From Lethocerus indicus (lineage: Eukaryota; Arthropoda; Insecta; Hemiptera; Belostomatidae), in assembly GCA_019843655.1 (NCBI GenBank), contig JACDQD010000010.1, forward strand, positions 3,641,637 to 3,705,636: a stretch of 64,000 bases of DNA, in the 5' to 3' direction. Shown here piece after piece: positions 1 through 12,965 of this stretch. Positions within the stretch are counted from its first letter, which is position 1; each line of letters starts with the position of its first letter. Under the pieces are notes generated by a model that saw only the letters and a list, made by a program, of their open reading frames with translations, was not told the DNA's origin and searched no databases. The position numbers and the translations under genes are program-made.

Positions 1-1033
1 TGGGGAGGGCCCAATCGATGGAAGCCATTAGTCAAAAGCCGAAAGGGGAGGAGGAGAGGGATACGAAGCGGTACCACTTCAAAGGGACCCACCCACCGCC
101 CCCCTTACCACAGTTGGATTTCGGGGGCTAACCAATCCATTTTGCACTAACGATTCCCCGGACTAGGGGATTTCAGAAAACGGTGTACAGAATTCGGATA
201 AGTGATTCCGGAAAACCGTCCCATTTTATGTATAACCAGGCATAAAGTACCTCGCACGGGATTGGACCGATGAGAGCTAACCGAATTGATGACCGATCAC
301 AATGCGTTATGTGTTCTGGAAATCGATTAGAAAATTAAGAAAATAGTTACACATTATACCTGAAAGAAAATGTTTAAGGGAATGATCACCTGACGAAAAT
401 CTACTGAAGATCGGGAGAATTGGAAAACGGTGGGAAAACCGAAGCTCACAAGAATCATAGTGACTTAAACTATTAAGACATACAAATTTACATAAAATGT
501 GTAGCAATTCATAATAAATTCACCACTCCACTAACGCGAAATGTTAATTAAAAGTTAGTTTCAATCATCCAGCTTATGGTACTGAATCCAGAATCAATAA
601 ATAATATTTAAAAAAATATAATATGCTTTGTGATACATAGCACATTGTAACATCACTGGAGTGATTTTACCACTCCAGCGTAAGATTGAGCCATCTTGGC
701 ATGGTGTTTTACAGCTGTAATTTTTTCCTGGTAGCGGAACACAGTAACGAACCGTAAAATGGAATAATTATTTCATACGTTCTAGAACGGAAATTTGGTT
801 TTACACTATACTCGATTACTCTAGGCAAAAATTAGAGCTAAAGAGGGAAGGCGGACTTCGTTTTCAATTGTGCCTGCAATGCCAGTCAAACTTAATAAAG
901 GCCGGGGTCGCAAATCGGATTTATCCTAATTAAAGGGAATGTAGTGGCTGGTAGGAGCCCTCTATCCTGCACTGTGGGATCAGACGGAGTTACAGGTAGA
1001 GGGGGTCTAGGCACAACTACTGGGTTAGCGTCA

Positions 1034-1036
<3 letters not shown>

Positions 1037-1071
<35 letters not shown>
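1037..1071. repeat. (TC)n microsatellite
   Basis: Uninterrupted TC dinucleotides; reads (GA)n on the gene strand. Confidence 0.95.
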
Positions 1072-1073
<2 letters not shown>

Positions 1074-1262
1074 GCCTTTGTGGCTTCGTCTCTGAGTGTG
1101 CGTGAGCGTTGCTCGCCCGTCGAATAGCAAATGAAGCTTCCCAACAACCAGCCCTCCTCATCCACCCCCAACCCTGGGGTATAGCCCGTAGCCTGTGTTT
1201 GCTGTGAAGGGCTCTGCAACGGTGTATAAGACACCGACCCCCGGCAGTACCACTTCAGGGAT

Positions 1263-1284
1263 CCTCTCTGTCTCTCTCTCTCTC
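1263..1284. repeat. (TC)n microsatellite, short
   Basis: TC repeats broken once by a G. Confidence 0.85.
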
Positions 1285-2433
1285 GGTCTCATCTGCCTAG
1301 AGTGCAACCCGCCATAATAGGGCGTGTCCCACAAATTTATTATGTCCAAGGTATAACCAATGATATATATGCTAAGAAGGTAAAGAGAAAGAGTGTTTAA
1401 GAGCATTGGAGTTGTTTATAAAAACGCCTGGGTGCTGGGTTTAAATCATTATAATATATATAAATATACAGTCGTTCCCCCCCGTATAGCAGTGACAAAC
1501 AACATGGGAAGTGTATATAAGTGGAAAGGTTAATAAAATTATGAGTAAGATTTATAAGAGAGCTGGAAATTGCAAATTTTTATTTTCCGAGATACTTGAA
1601 AAGTTGTTAATCAATTAACAGTCACTAAGGGACACGGCTATTATAATATAGGGGATGAATTAGTTCGTTGTCGATATTTCCAAGTCACGAATTCATTTCA
1701 TATGTGAAATAAATATATTGTTTCTGTACTAGTGATATTGAAATAATGGGCTACCCAAATTCCAGCAAATTTAATTTCCCCTTCGGGTAGTTTACAGAAA
1801 CAGAAAAAATATATGGTATAATATTTCGGTGATTTTTGGACAATAGTTCATACTAATGCTTTAACGTTAAACACAATGAACGAAACCTGAAATTATAGAT
1901 ACCATTTGGGGTTATAACTCGTCCGATCTTTGGGGGGCAAACAAATAACCAGAGTTGTAATGCGGTCTGTTATTAATATTGTACATTATGCAAATCCCAC
2001 TTGGGATTTCTGTCCGAATGTAAAACAATTCACCTGTATTAAGATCGAGCTGTGGTAATTAACAAATATAATTAATCTCGCCGTTTAAATTGCGGCCCCC
2101 CGCCATTCCCTTACAGTGTAGAGATCAACTGAAATAATCCGGAGAACGATTATTCGCCTCGCTTAAGAATAATACCACATTAAGAGGCGATTATCTCGGG
2201 TCTGTTTTTAGTAATGGAAGCAATTTTAATTTAATGAAAAAAAAAACTTATTCCAGTTCCTCCGGCCTGAACTTTTCGAATTGTTTCGCTATCAAAGTTA
2301 AACATCGCTAATTGTCGGTCCGCATGCGAACATTATTTTTCTTCGCTCATATAGTGCAAAGGACTGCTTATGCGATTTTGGCGATGGGCATTCACCGTTT
2401 GCGAAATATTAATGTTCTACCTAATGTTCCATT

Positions 2434-2440
<7 letters not shown>

Positions 2441-2482
<42 letters not shown>
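2441..2482. repeat. (AT)n microsatellite
   Basis: 21 uninterrupted AT units, 40 nt beyond which the sequence returns to mixed composition. Confidence 0.95.
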
Positions 2483-2484
<2 letters not shown>

Positions 2485-2877
2485 CACTAAGGCAGTCAAC
2501 GGCAGGATAAGAGCACTGGGAAAATATAGGGAATTGTATATTACAGCTATTATACAATACCTATTCTCAAAAGGTTAATGGTTAACTTCTATGGAGTTAT
2601 TTTTATATCGCAAAACTCAGAAACGTATTCCGAGATCTAATCACAGATAACAGGCAATTGTTTGATAGCATACCAGCAATATTTGACACTGACATTCCTA
2701 ACTAACTTATAGTTAACGTTGAAAAGAAAATAAAGGGCAGCAATAAGAAATGAAGAGGTATTAATATCGAATAAATGAGCAAAAATAATAACCGGCGAAG
2801 TTAAAAAGAGGAGGAAAAGAGTATAAGATAAAGAAGCGGAAGGTAATGACTAGTTTAATATTCGAGTGCAAACTCAC

Positions 2878-2921
2878 GGTCCCAAGATGAAAAATCCCAT
2901 TGCCAGCGTCTGGACGCTTAC
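2878..2921 (-). other. RS-exon of ratchet point 3, or a true 44-nt exon
   Basis: 44 nt from the acceptor to a second strong donor GGGACC|GTGAGTTT (GT at 2877-2876). In the phase set by exon 1 it reads GKRPDAGNGIFHLGT without a stop. In phase 0 it reads VSVQTLAMGFFILG, which resembles part of a membrane helix. The phase-0 reading does not follow exon 1 directly, so as a coding exon it would need an intervening exon or belong to another transcript. As an RS-exon no coding is required. Confidence 0.42.
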
Positions 2922-2955
2922 CTGCAACAGAAAACCAGGGTTTAATTCATTAATC
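2916..2955 (-). other. Ratchet point 3: abutted 3' and 5' splice sites
   Basis: Minus strand: CCTGGTTTTCTGTTGCAG is followed directly by GTAAGCGTCC; junction between 2922 and 2921. Possible branch points are weaker (TTAAT about 27 nt upstream). It lies 21.9 kb beyond ratchet point 2. Because the following 44 nt have an unusually protein-like translation in one frame, a genuine small coding exon beginning with GTAAGC is the main alternative. Confidence 0.58.
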
Positions 2956-4839
2956 ACCGCCATTAGGGGCGCAATTAAAATAATTACTTAACGCCAGTAT
3001 ATAAAAGAAACTGTTTAATTCATGAGCCACAAAGATATGCATAAAATTGGACTCTAATCCAATTGGCTTCTAGATAAATGATGGCCGTTAGTCGATAGCA
3101 CGATCTGTATTATAATGGGCAGTTTTTATATTTTAAATTGCGTCTCTACTAGTTTCATTTTTCTTTATTGCGAGATTAAAATAAACTGTTTATGTCGTCG
3201 CATTTACGCGGGCCTTTTGCCCGGTTTATACTTCCTTTTTCTTTCGACCCATTCAGAATCCTTAATTTGCGTGCTGTATTTATTGCCGTGAAAAGCTGAA
3301 CAGGGGTACAAATTAAAAATTCTTTGTCAAGGATATTGCACCGACGCAGTGTTGTCTGTGTTGTTTCTATGATACTATTATAATTCTTTCCTTATCAAGA
3401 AAGAATATTTTTCGAAAAAGCATGGAACAAAATTAAAATATACGAGAAATTGAAATGAAACCTGATAACGATCGTATAAAATAAACGTCCCGCGAAATGG
3501 GAACCACTCTTTTCCGCATTATTTTTATCCAGTTTTGATAACTACCGACTGGCCTATTCTCCAATCTAGTTTAAAATTAAATGCAGAAAAGATGGGAATG
3601 AAAAGTTCGGGGGTTCGCCAAAATGTCCATTTCCAAACCCCAGAGTCCTAACTGTTTGTGGTTTTGAAGTTTAATTAAAGAGCTCAACAACTCTCATCTA
3701 AAATACCTTCGCTCGAATATTTTATTAGTTCAAATTTATAAGTTCAAGCTGGATCGGGACTAACTCGACCGCCGGTATTATTCCGTCAAATTACTTGGAA
3801 GTTGTAAAACTTAATTAAAATTCTCATTAAATTACTCGGTTGTCAATTGCTAATAACTGATATTCACTGATTAAATAATTGAATAACTAATGGGATTTAT
3901 TTAATCAAACAAAAATACTCTCGTAAGAACACTAAAATGGCACTCTGTTTTATTATTTGTCCCCATTACATGAAAACTTACCGATTCCTTGAAAATTATC
4001 ATTCCCAATATCAAATATTATCGCTCAAAACAGAGTTCTTGAACTTACTCTATAACAGAAACTATTTTTATTTAATACGGATACATTATTCAGAAATACA
4101 CGGATGAAGTATATAAAATTACCGGAAAAACTGCGTTCGTTTTCAGTTCTCAGGCTACAGTGAACGGGATAAAGTTCAGAGATTGAACACTGGGGGATTC
4201 TTTCAAAAATTAAAAGAAAGTCCTCCACCGAGTGGGTCGGTATCCCCCCCCTGGGAAATATTTCAGAACAATTGTCCAAATAGACCCTCCTCCCATTTCT
4301 TATTTTTTTACGGCTCTATTTTTAAACGATCCCTTGGAACGCTCATTTAGCATTTTAAATAATACAATTTCATAGTACGAATATAAAATTGGTATAAAAT
4401 ACGAAGAAGTTCGTTTATAGCCGATACAGCAAAATTTACGATGTTAAATATGACTGACTGATGACAATTAAATGTTAAGATGTAGTAAAAATGTGTGTAT
4501 GTGATATATACGTTATTGTAGGAGAGAATAAGTTATAATTATGAATTCAAGAAATGATGTTTTCGCGCAATTCAACATTAAAATGTATTTAAAAATATAT
4601 CAATGTGACAAGCTTATCTATTTTATTTATTTATATATAGGAGCAAACTATAAAATTAAGTATATATAAGTTACATGGTGGTCTGATGTATACTTTATTC
4701 AACAATCTTTTTAATATCCTGTCTTGAAGCATATGTATGGTTCCCCTCGTACCAGGCACGCCTAAGGGTTAAGACAATCGACCAATTCGAGGGAGATCCA
4801 ATGAAGATATTCCACGGATATTCCACCGACAACTCCGGA

Positions 4840-5130
4840 AACATGGCAACGCCGCTATTCGGTCTTATATGACGTCATAAAGAGACACGCACGGACGCAC
4901 ATCTGCGGTGGTGGGGGGTTGAATTGAAATGTTGTTCCTGTATACGCGCCCGTGTGCGCGCGCCGGGGATGAATTTCATCCACACAATGAATCGTTCATC
5001 GCCGTATACCCCCCGGAGGGAGTTCCCGTGTATGGGGTTGCTCCAGTGAACTATACTTCGAAGTTCATCACCGTACACGAACCGGGCTTTGTGTGCACGC
5101 TGCACGGGCTTGCGAACTCCTGAGTTCGGA
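4840..5130. other. CpG-rich patch with a CRE palindrome and internal repeats
   Basis: Begins beside ATGACGTCAT (4869-4878), a perfect ATF/CREB-type site, and includes CGTGTGCGCGCGCC. GTTCATCGCCGTATAC (4994-5009) recurs as GTTCATCACCGTACAC (5063-5078), 69 bp apart. Both strands are open over most of it, as expected for GC-rich sequence. Candidate intronic regulatory element; no proof. Confidence 0.3.
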
Positions 5131-7558
5131 GGATACTTTCGGAATAGCAATTGGAAAACTTTAAGTTATTGAAGAATAGTGATAGGTTCCAAGTGGTAGT
5201 TGTTTACTGTCTTCGCATTGTGAACGCAAAATATGTCTGATATTACTAATATTAATATCCTCTATTCCATACTATTTTTGGTAATTATCTAAATACATTA
5301 ATCGGCAGAATTGGTAACATACCATTTACTTTTAGTCCACTATTATAACCGGGTATAATGCAGTATACTCAATTAATATATTTATTAAAGAAAATCTAGA
5401 TGTATTCAAATGATATATAAAGATATTAATTTTTATTTTTATGTATCGTTATTACAATTTTTTCTACAAGCAAAATAATTATAAATAATGAACAATCAAC
5501 CCCACTCGTTTAAACATTGTTCTGTTTTTGAGAGAGATAAGACGACCTAATTGCGCTGCCCTTGACTGGAAATCTTGGCCCCGTGTACACACTGAAAAAA
5601 AATGAACAAGAGACTTGCGGCGGCATTATCCCGTGTGATCATTAGCCATTACGAACGGCAGTTAGTGGGACCCGGTTGTGATGACTTGCCGATGTCCCAT
5701 CGGGAGGCGTATCCCTCCCTGCTCTTGGATACGTGCGTACAGGAAGACCCGTACATTTCCGAAAACCTTCAATAATCATTTGAGAATTGAGAATACAATA
5801 AATAACAGAGGTATTATAGGATAAAAATAAATAATTCCGGTCAATTCCCGAACGGTTATCAGGCCGTCAACGGGGACAATAATATCCCGAACACTTTCAG
5901 ACTTTCATGTTGCAATTTTAAAGTAATAAAGACTAAACACGTAAACGTAATTCACGACTACAACAAGCAATTCTGTATTTATAAATTCTGCATGTTTCTA
6001 GATAAAGTGAATACATATCGGAGTTAGATTGCTGCAGTATTTTAATTTGAATGAAAAATCCTCCATCTGCGGGCGGCGTTATTCTTCGCGCGATACACTG
6101 TTTTCTATAATAAAATAAAATTAATACACGGAATAGAAATAAATTCCATATATTAGTATTATTTATGTATGTATTAGTGTTTCTAAAAATAAAGCATATA
6201 CTTTTTATGATACGTTGTCAAAAATTAAATCCGTAATTCCCATCCCGAAAGTGCTTAAGAGCAATTAACTTTTTTCAATTCAGTTCGGTGTTATAACATT
6301 ATGTTTGCGGTTTTTCACAAAACGTTGTTAGTGTTTGAAATTAGTTCACTACAATCCGAACTGTAGACTCCTTGTTCCTGTTTACAAAAACCGATACTTT
6401 CAGTGGTCTGTTTTGGAATCGGGCCATAAAATTGTCTTTTCACGGGCCGTTGGACTGAAGCGGATCAGTCCCCCCATTCTGGAACCCTTTCGCCTATTAG
6501 AGTTCAACTACCCTTTTAACTTTAACAGTAACACTTTTACTGTAACTCACTACCAATCAGGACCTGCCCTTGTTGGCGGAGGGGGAAAACATTTGGATTG
6601 AAGGAATTCTGTTTTCTAAACCTGGCCAAAACGGGTACAACAAATGATATATCTTAGACCATTAAAATGGCAAACAAGTCAACCTTAAAGCTAATTTCCT
6701 ATTGAAACGGAGATTTATATTAAAAAACAATCTTTGAACAAATCAAAACTGCACTATATTTTGGAAAATTTAATAAAACTATCATATTCCCTATAATGTT
6801 TATAACCCTTATATTATTATTTGTTCTACTCCTTTTTATGGGAGACAGTATGTTGATGTAATTTCGATGTTTTTATTTATCTATAGGGATTTTTTAGCAG
6901 TACGTGCTTTTTTAAATTTTCATTTATATTTAAACGAAATAAAAGTCGTGTATTATTTTAAATCGATACGAAATTTGAACTATACTTATCGCTTTTTATC
7001 GGGACTTAGAACATGTTCTGAGTTAAAACGTACCTAGGACGGTTACACAACCATCAGAACAAGTGGGAACATTCTCTCGGCGTTAATCGCGCACATTCTC
7101 AACATTTCACTATTAAATGCCCAATTTGCCAGCGAAGGATTCCACACAGAGGAAATGCATACCGCAAGTATGTTGTTTTCCATTTTACTTTGTTTTTCCC
7201 ACGCTTCTCACACGCGTACACTCTCACCTATTTTTATTCCCCGGTCTCAAATGAATAACTAGTTTATCTTCTTCTTACAAAAAAAAACCCAGGGCTTCCC
7301 TTATAAATTTTCTCACACTCGGCCATAAAAGTTAATTAGTGCCGAATTCGAATGCCAGTTTTCCAGGGGCTAGAGAAGGGTTTAAATATTTAATCTTTAA
7401 CTTCCCTTCCCGTCTCGAAAACCGGTACTGTATTAGTAGCAGGGGGCGGGGAGGATTTGGCGCCCCCGGCCCTAAACCGCGGGCGCCCTTAAACACCGCT
7501 GAATAATAAATAAAGGGAATAGCTTCTTCAATTATTTAAATGGGATCAACAGAAATGA

Positions 7559-7576
7559 AGAGAGAGAGAGAGAGAG
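7559..7576. repeat. (AG)n microsatellite, short
   Basis: Nine AG units; one of the few tracts that read (CT)n on the gene strand. Confidence 0.9.
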
Positions 7577-8917
7577 TCGGCGCCCATTGCGCTTCCTCGT
7601 CCATTAGTATTCGTCGGTTGAATGGTTTAAGATGATCCCCCGCGGAAGGGGATGCGGGAGGCCCGGAATAAATTACAGCTTACTGTAATTTACAGTAAGT
7701 AAACTCGAAAATTAAGAATATTAGTCTTTTGATGCGAGGAAATGAGGTGGAGGCTTCCAATCAGAAATGGGGATAAACCAAATTTACCGACTCAATGTAT
7801 TTGACCCAATTTCTGAACTACTCCGTTTCCGACTCACACCAAAATACACAATTATGTCATGTTTTCTTCTTAACTATTTACGTAAATATTTAATACTCCC
7901 AATGGTTAATTTCACCTACGATACAAAACGGAACCCACCGTTTTATGAACATGTTACAAAAACATAATGGTGTTAACATGATTCACGCATTGTAACTCTC
8001 GAACGAATAAATAGTAAGGATTAAACCATAAGTGATCATTAGGATGAATACTATTTATGTTCGAAGCGTGTTTTTAGCGACCTGGACGTTTAGCGATGGC
8101 TGAAACGCTTTTAATTTCCCCCTTCCAGACTATTGATTAGTGCAGTCACAAATTATAGTTTTGCATCGACAGGTTGTGCAACGGTGAAATTTCCCACGCC
8201 CTCGCTAACGCACCTCCCGATTTGCATAACGCTTTAACGCCGGTTTGTTGGCATCGATCGAAAAAAAAAGAACTGCAATAGTCGTTTACATTCAATTGCT
8301 GCACATGGACAATCTGTTTTCCTATCGCTCCGACTAATATATTCAGCTAGAAAGAAAGCTGAAAACTATTTATCCCCCGAATACATTATACTTAGATCAT
8401 CTAACTTTAAATATTGTTGTTAAACTAATGGTACAGTGCAGACTCGTCAAATGTTAAAGTAAAATAATAGCAATTATCACATTACTGACAGGTAATTAAT
8501 TATTTTGATAAATACATCGAATATTTAATTTTTAAATAAAAATAATAATATAACAATTATATATTCTAAATTACACACGTAATGCGAAAATTGACCCGCG
8601 GTAAAAATGAGTTGACACACCCAACTCATAGAATGTATTACACTCTAATTATCTAATTTTTAAATGAAGTTGTTGAATTGATTTAAATAAAGCTATTGTG
8701 TATTTAAATTAGACAAACAAATCTCTCCTCCACTTCGGTAAAGCAAAATATTATGAGATTTAAATATGGCGAGTGTCACATCGCCAATAATACATCGTTC
8801 CAACCAGTGTCGAACTTGGCTTTATATACATATCGGTCGGGTATTGCGAAAGCCTCCTCCTTTGCATACGCGGTTTGGGCGTGGGTGTCGGCCTGAGGGG
8901 GAGACTTTTCAATAATG

Positions 8918-8919
<2 letters not shown>

Positions 8920-9000
<81 letters not shown>

Positions 9001-9014
9001 TCTCTCTCCCTCTC
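8920..9014. repeat. (TC)n microsatellite, 95 bp
   Basis: The longest simple repeat in the window, nearly pure, with two C interruptions near its right end. On the inferred gene strand it reads (GA)n. Confidence 0.95.
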
Positions 9015-9744
9015 ATTTCACTGGGAGGCGGCGCGCTTGCATAATTGAAATATTTTTGAGTTACGATCGCTAAGTGGCGGCCGCGCCGGCTTCAAAACTC
9101 GTGTTGGGAGGAGGAGGGGGAGGAGGGAGGTGTTGTGCAACCCTCTCCCCCCAGTTCGGTAAATAATGAATAAGCGCCTATCCGAGCCCTTGTCTCTAAT
9201 AAATACCGCGTTCTATTTTCACCGCTTATATAATAACTTTATGAACGACCCAGGAGTAATTGTCCAATCATGATATTTCTTTTAGTTAACCGGTCCTGGA
9301 AATGATCGACCTTCCTGTCTTTTATCAGATTTGCGAACCGCAGCGAGGAGAGCGCTAAACATAGAGGGAAATTTAATTTCCTAGAATGGATTGTTGGCCA
9401 CCGCTAGTAGTCAATTATCGACGCTCCATTATAGAATGATCTCCAAGTCCGATGAAGTAACAGATACCATCCGAATGTACATATTCTTACAACTAAACCG
9501 GATATGACCAAGTGTAGTTCTATCCGTGAAATCCGCAATGACTTAGTTGCCAGTCCCATAATAAAGAATTAAAATAGAATTTCCATATGAATGTTGATTT
9601 CGGATTGAAAATGTTTCGCTACCATTAGAACGCGGCCGGAATTCTGAATCCATTAATTTTCGCCTAACCTGTCTGTCAACCCTTTCTTTCGGCTTTCTCT
9701 CCACCACTTTTGAAGACCGCAGCCCCACTAAAGTTTCTCCCCGT

Positions 9745-9760
9745 CTTATAATATTATAAG
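9745..9760. repeat. 16-bp perfect palindrome at the edge of a CpG-rich patch
   Basis: CTTATAATATTATAAG reads the same on both strands and borders the CpG-rich stretch 9760-9990, which itself contains GGCGATCGGTCGCC. AT-rich palindromes arise easily, so little weight. Confidence 0.5.
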
Positions 9761-11729
9761 GCCGGGACGCGTAAGGCGATCGGTCGCCGGCCCAATATCA
9801 CGATGCCGTGATCTCATATTGTGTTCCGGCGATGGGTGCCGACTTTCTCCACGCCCCGAGACAAACCGACTCCCCCCCCGGCAATAATTACACAGCCGAC
9901 GATCGCACACGAGGTTTGTGTAACGCCGGCTTTCCTTTCAAAGGCCCTGTACAAGGCCCGGTTATAAGGATGCCGAGAGAACCCTGTACGTGTGAATAAT
10001 TTATCAACGTAAATTTGCATACGAACGATATTTTCCCAATCAAACAAACGTCATTCTTTTAGAATATAGCGGTTTCGTTTAAAACCGAATCACAGGGGAC
10101 AGGAATATTTTTTCGAATTAAACGATACATGCAAAAGGCCACTGACGTTTTTGAAGTGGTAATAAGAGATTTGATGTTAAAATTTATACTCGTCGGTATA
10201 TAGACAATACATACATTGTGTGAAATGTATTTATCAAATACCCCAAGGCTTCAGGTGCTCCAATTTTATATACACAGAACTATGACTAATTAATTGTCTT
10301 TGACATGAATTTATTCAATTCGTTCTTGTCCTTGTTCTAGTGAGTTTCTTAGAGCCAAAATTTAGCGATAATTTTTCTTTTTCTCGACTCGATTGCTCAT
10401 GTACGCGGTCGCGGGTCAAAATTCATGCCGACTTGTCCACCGATATATGGAAATCGTTACATTTCCCTCGAGTGCTCCTCCTTGGAATGGCTGTTTTCGG
10501 ATGCGAAACGGATGAAAGAGTCGAACCGGCTCTTTTGATTCGCGCGACTGAATATTTAATGTTGAATATTCCCCGGGCCGAAGGGGCCCGGGAATTTTCC
10601 TCCCAGAATTTAATGGAATAAATTATCCGCCGGCGCTCGGCCCGCGAACGCTTACCTTAACGCGGAAAAGTGAAACTCAGAAGGAGTGCCCCTTCAGAAA
10701 ACTCCGAGTGCAGATTTAATTTGGCGATTTACAATCGGAGAAGCACTTCAAACAGCTGTTTAACATGGCAGATCCATATATATACGGCATATGGTTTAAA
10801 TACGTTTCCAGATTTCTCGTCAATGCGATCATTTTCAAATTACTTTTCTAGGCGTACAAAACCGCGGTTATTTCCGTTTAAACCAACAAATATGATCGGA
10901 AAAAGAAGGGTTTCCCAACCGGAGGTGGGAAATAGCATTCCGTGGGGTGCCGGGACAGAAAATCAGGCTAAGATAACCAGTACTAAATCTCTAATAAATT
11001 CGGCAATATGGCAAAGAGACGTGGGCTGTCTAGCGAAGGCCACTCCTTATATTTAATCGGTACTTACTAATGGCATCATCCGAAGCCATTTTTCATTGTC
11101 CACCGACGGTACAGAGTGGTATTATTGTACAGAGAGTGTATAGGGACATCATCAATCATTTGTACAAGACTGTTGATCCTGTTTGCTCACGGTCTGCCGA
11201 CTGATTAAAAATAGTTAGCCGGCTGGGTGATTCATCTGAGAAATGCCTTAACTTAACAAGAACAAAAACTTCCTCCGACCTCTACTACAGGAATAAGTTC
11301 TTGTCTTATTAAACTAGGTCTCTGTAGTAATCAAGTATTATACGACGAGCGAAATATAGGCAAAGTGGTATACAATGCAGGTAAATTGGAGTTAATCCTG
11401 AAATTAATTCTTTTATATAATAACAAATAAAGAACCAAAACTCCAATATTCGGCCGTTTGGAAGCTAAAAAATTACATTTTCGACCGTAAGCTGCCTGTA
11501 GGCAGGTTAAGAATTTTTGCTACCATCCGCAGCAGATTCAATAGTACGTTCAGTCAATAATCAGACTAATGACCTGGCCAAAATCAGACACGACACTACG
11601 CAAGAAATTCGTATATTATCTGTTGGTTTATCTTCATATATACTGTTTAAACTAATAAGGGGGCTAAGAGTTATGTTATTTTGACAAATCTAATGAGCAT
11701 AGAAGAGTAATTGATTGAAAGAATATTCT

Positions 11730-11939
11730 ATAACTATGGTACGTGTAAAAGGGCAGATTCAAGTACTGTGTATACATTCATTATATTTGAACGTCAAGTA
11801 TAGAATACATACAACAACTATTATGCATTGAATATATTATGTATTAAAAAATTACTATACTATTCAGGATTTATTAAACTGTTAAATTTCAATGATATCA
11901 ATTTAATGATATTATGCTAAAAAGAAAGGGATATGTAAG
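11730..11939. repeat. Direct duplication, copy 1 (210 bp)
   Basis: From ATAACTATGGTACGTGTAAA to ATATGTAAG this segment repeats at 12458-12659 in the same orientation with about eight substitutions and two small indels. AT-rich, no ORF, no inverted ends and no target-site duplication noted. The copies start 728 bp apart, separated by about 520 bp of unrelated sequence. Confidence 0.85.
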
Positions 11940-12226
11940 CGGGATCTCGATTGATTAGATCATTGGTTATGAATTTCATCCGGAAATAGAATGTGCAGGA
12001 GCAAATAAATGTTCGGAGAGTTTAGTTTTCTTGTTATAGATTTAGTCAGAAAATATCATCGTCGGAATACTGTCTTCTAGCAGCCTTGCGGAAGAGGAGA
12101 TACTATGTGATAAATATAAAGATATTGAAGATACAGATAAAGATTTTGCCCGTTTATCCAAAGTTGGTCCACCCATCCAACGTCGATCATATCATACCGT
12201 CTCCGGGTCTAGTGTTCAGAAATGAC

Positions 12227-12238
12227 TGTGTTAACACA
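12227..12238. repeat. 12-bp perfect palindrome TGTGTTAACACA
   Basis: Uninterrupted palindrome lying between the two copies of the 205-bp duplication. Could be a dimeric factor site or chance. Confidence 0.4.
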
Positions 12239-12457
12239 TTTCTCACGCGTTCCCGGACTGTCCCGGAATAATAATAATAAATCCTCCAACGTGAGCGTGT
12301 TTGAATAGAAAACTTAGTGAAAGGAAAAAGCGGTGAGCGAGCTATTTTTTTCCACAGAGCCTGTTGCATTTCCTTATTTGAAAACGGGCGATGAGAGGAC
12401 CCTCGGCAGCGGGGCTCTAACGACGTGCATTTGAGCCCGCGGTGTATGTATCTAGCG

Positions 12458-12659
12458 ATAACTATGGTACGTGTAAAAGGACAGATTCAAGTACTGTGTA
12501 TACATTCAGTATATTTGAATGTCAAATATAGAATACATGCAACTATTATGCATTGAATATATTATATATTAAAAAATTACTATACTATTCAGGATTTATT
12601 AAATTGTTAAATTTCAATGATATCAATTTAATGATATTATGCTAAGAAGAATATGTAAG
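12458..12659. repeat. Direct duplication, copy 2 (202 bp)
   Basis: Second copy of the 11730 segment. It lacks 3 nt at the ACAACAAC site and about 5 nt near the end. The sharp start (after TCTAGCG) and end define the unit well. Roughly 95 per cent identity makes it one of the youngest repeats in the window. Confidence 0.85.
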
Positions 12660-12859
12660 GTATATGTAAGTTTTTTTGTTTATCCCGGGTATAGATTCAC
12701 AGGATGCTTCTGCATCATGTTCTTCCCATTCGTTGTCTGTTTCCATGTTCTTTTTTCGGATAAGGAACGATGCAGCTTTTTCAATCTTCCTGAACCCAAT
12801 GTGGTCGAATATAATTCCTCTTATGACGAAATTATAATTGATCCTTTACGACGGCAAGA

Positions 12860-12965
12860 ATGAGCCAACGATGAATTAGATCAGAATGCATGAGGTCAAA
12901 GAACCAGTAGCCAGCCAGCCAGTATTAAGAGCAAAACAAAGCAACTTTCACGAATGACACCCAGA
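12860..12965 (-). repeat. Family A interspersed repeat, reverse orientation
   Basis: Read on the minus strand: ATTCGTGAAAGTTGC, TTTTGCTCTTAATACTGGCT, GGCTACTGGTTCTTTG, TCTAATTCATCGTTGGCTCA. The block order matches the plus-strand copies. It includes a small GGCT triplication in place of the single CCTGGCGAC block. Confidence 0.5.

Larger units (their letters stand above)
1..2921 (-). other. Giant intron, segment beyond ratchet point 3 (continues off the window)
   Basis: The next acceptor, either a further ratchet point or exon 2, must lie left of this window. The only features noted are two (TC)n tracts and one (TA)n tract. A weaker acceptor/donor junction near 360 is discussed among rejected items. 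No coding exon is recognised. Confidence 0.4.

Noticed and set aside
345..385. Minus-strand junction ACATTTTCTTTCAG|GTATAATG near 360/359, possible fourth ratchet point
   Set aside because: Acceptor is fair but the donor GTATAA is weak, no second donor follows within 60 nt, and it sits only 2.6 kb past ratchet point 3, breaking the spacing.
4929..5123. Small coding gene in the CpG-rich patch (plus or minus frame)
   Set aside because: Both strands are open because of composition; the repeated VYGDE in the minus frame reflects a DNA repeat, not a protein family.
10640..10665. Minus-strand TTAAG|GTAAGCG that could be read as a ratchet site
   Set aside because: Strong donor, but the AAG acceptor end and the interrupted pyrimidine tract are poor; likely a chance donor.
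10670..11056. 128-codon frame on the plus strand
   Set aside because: No domain, no codon or splice evidence.
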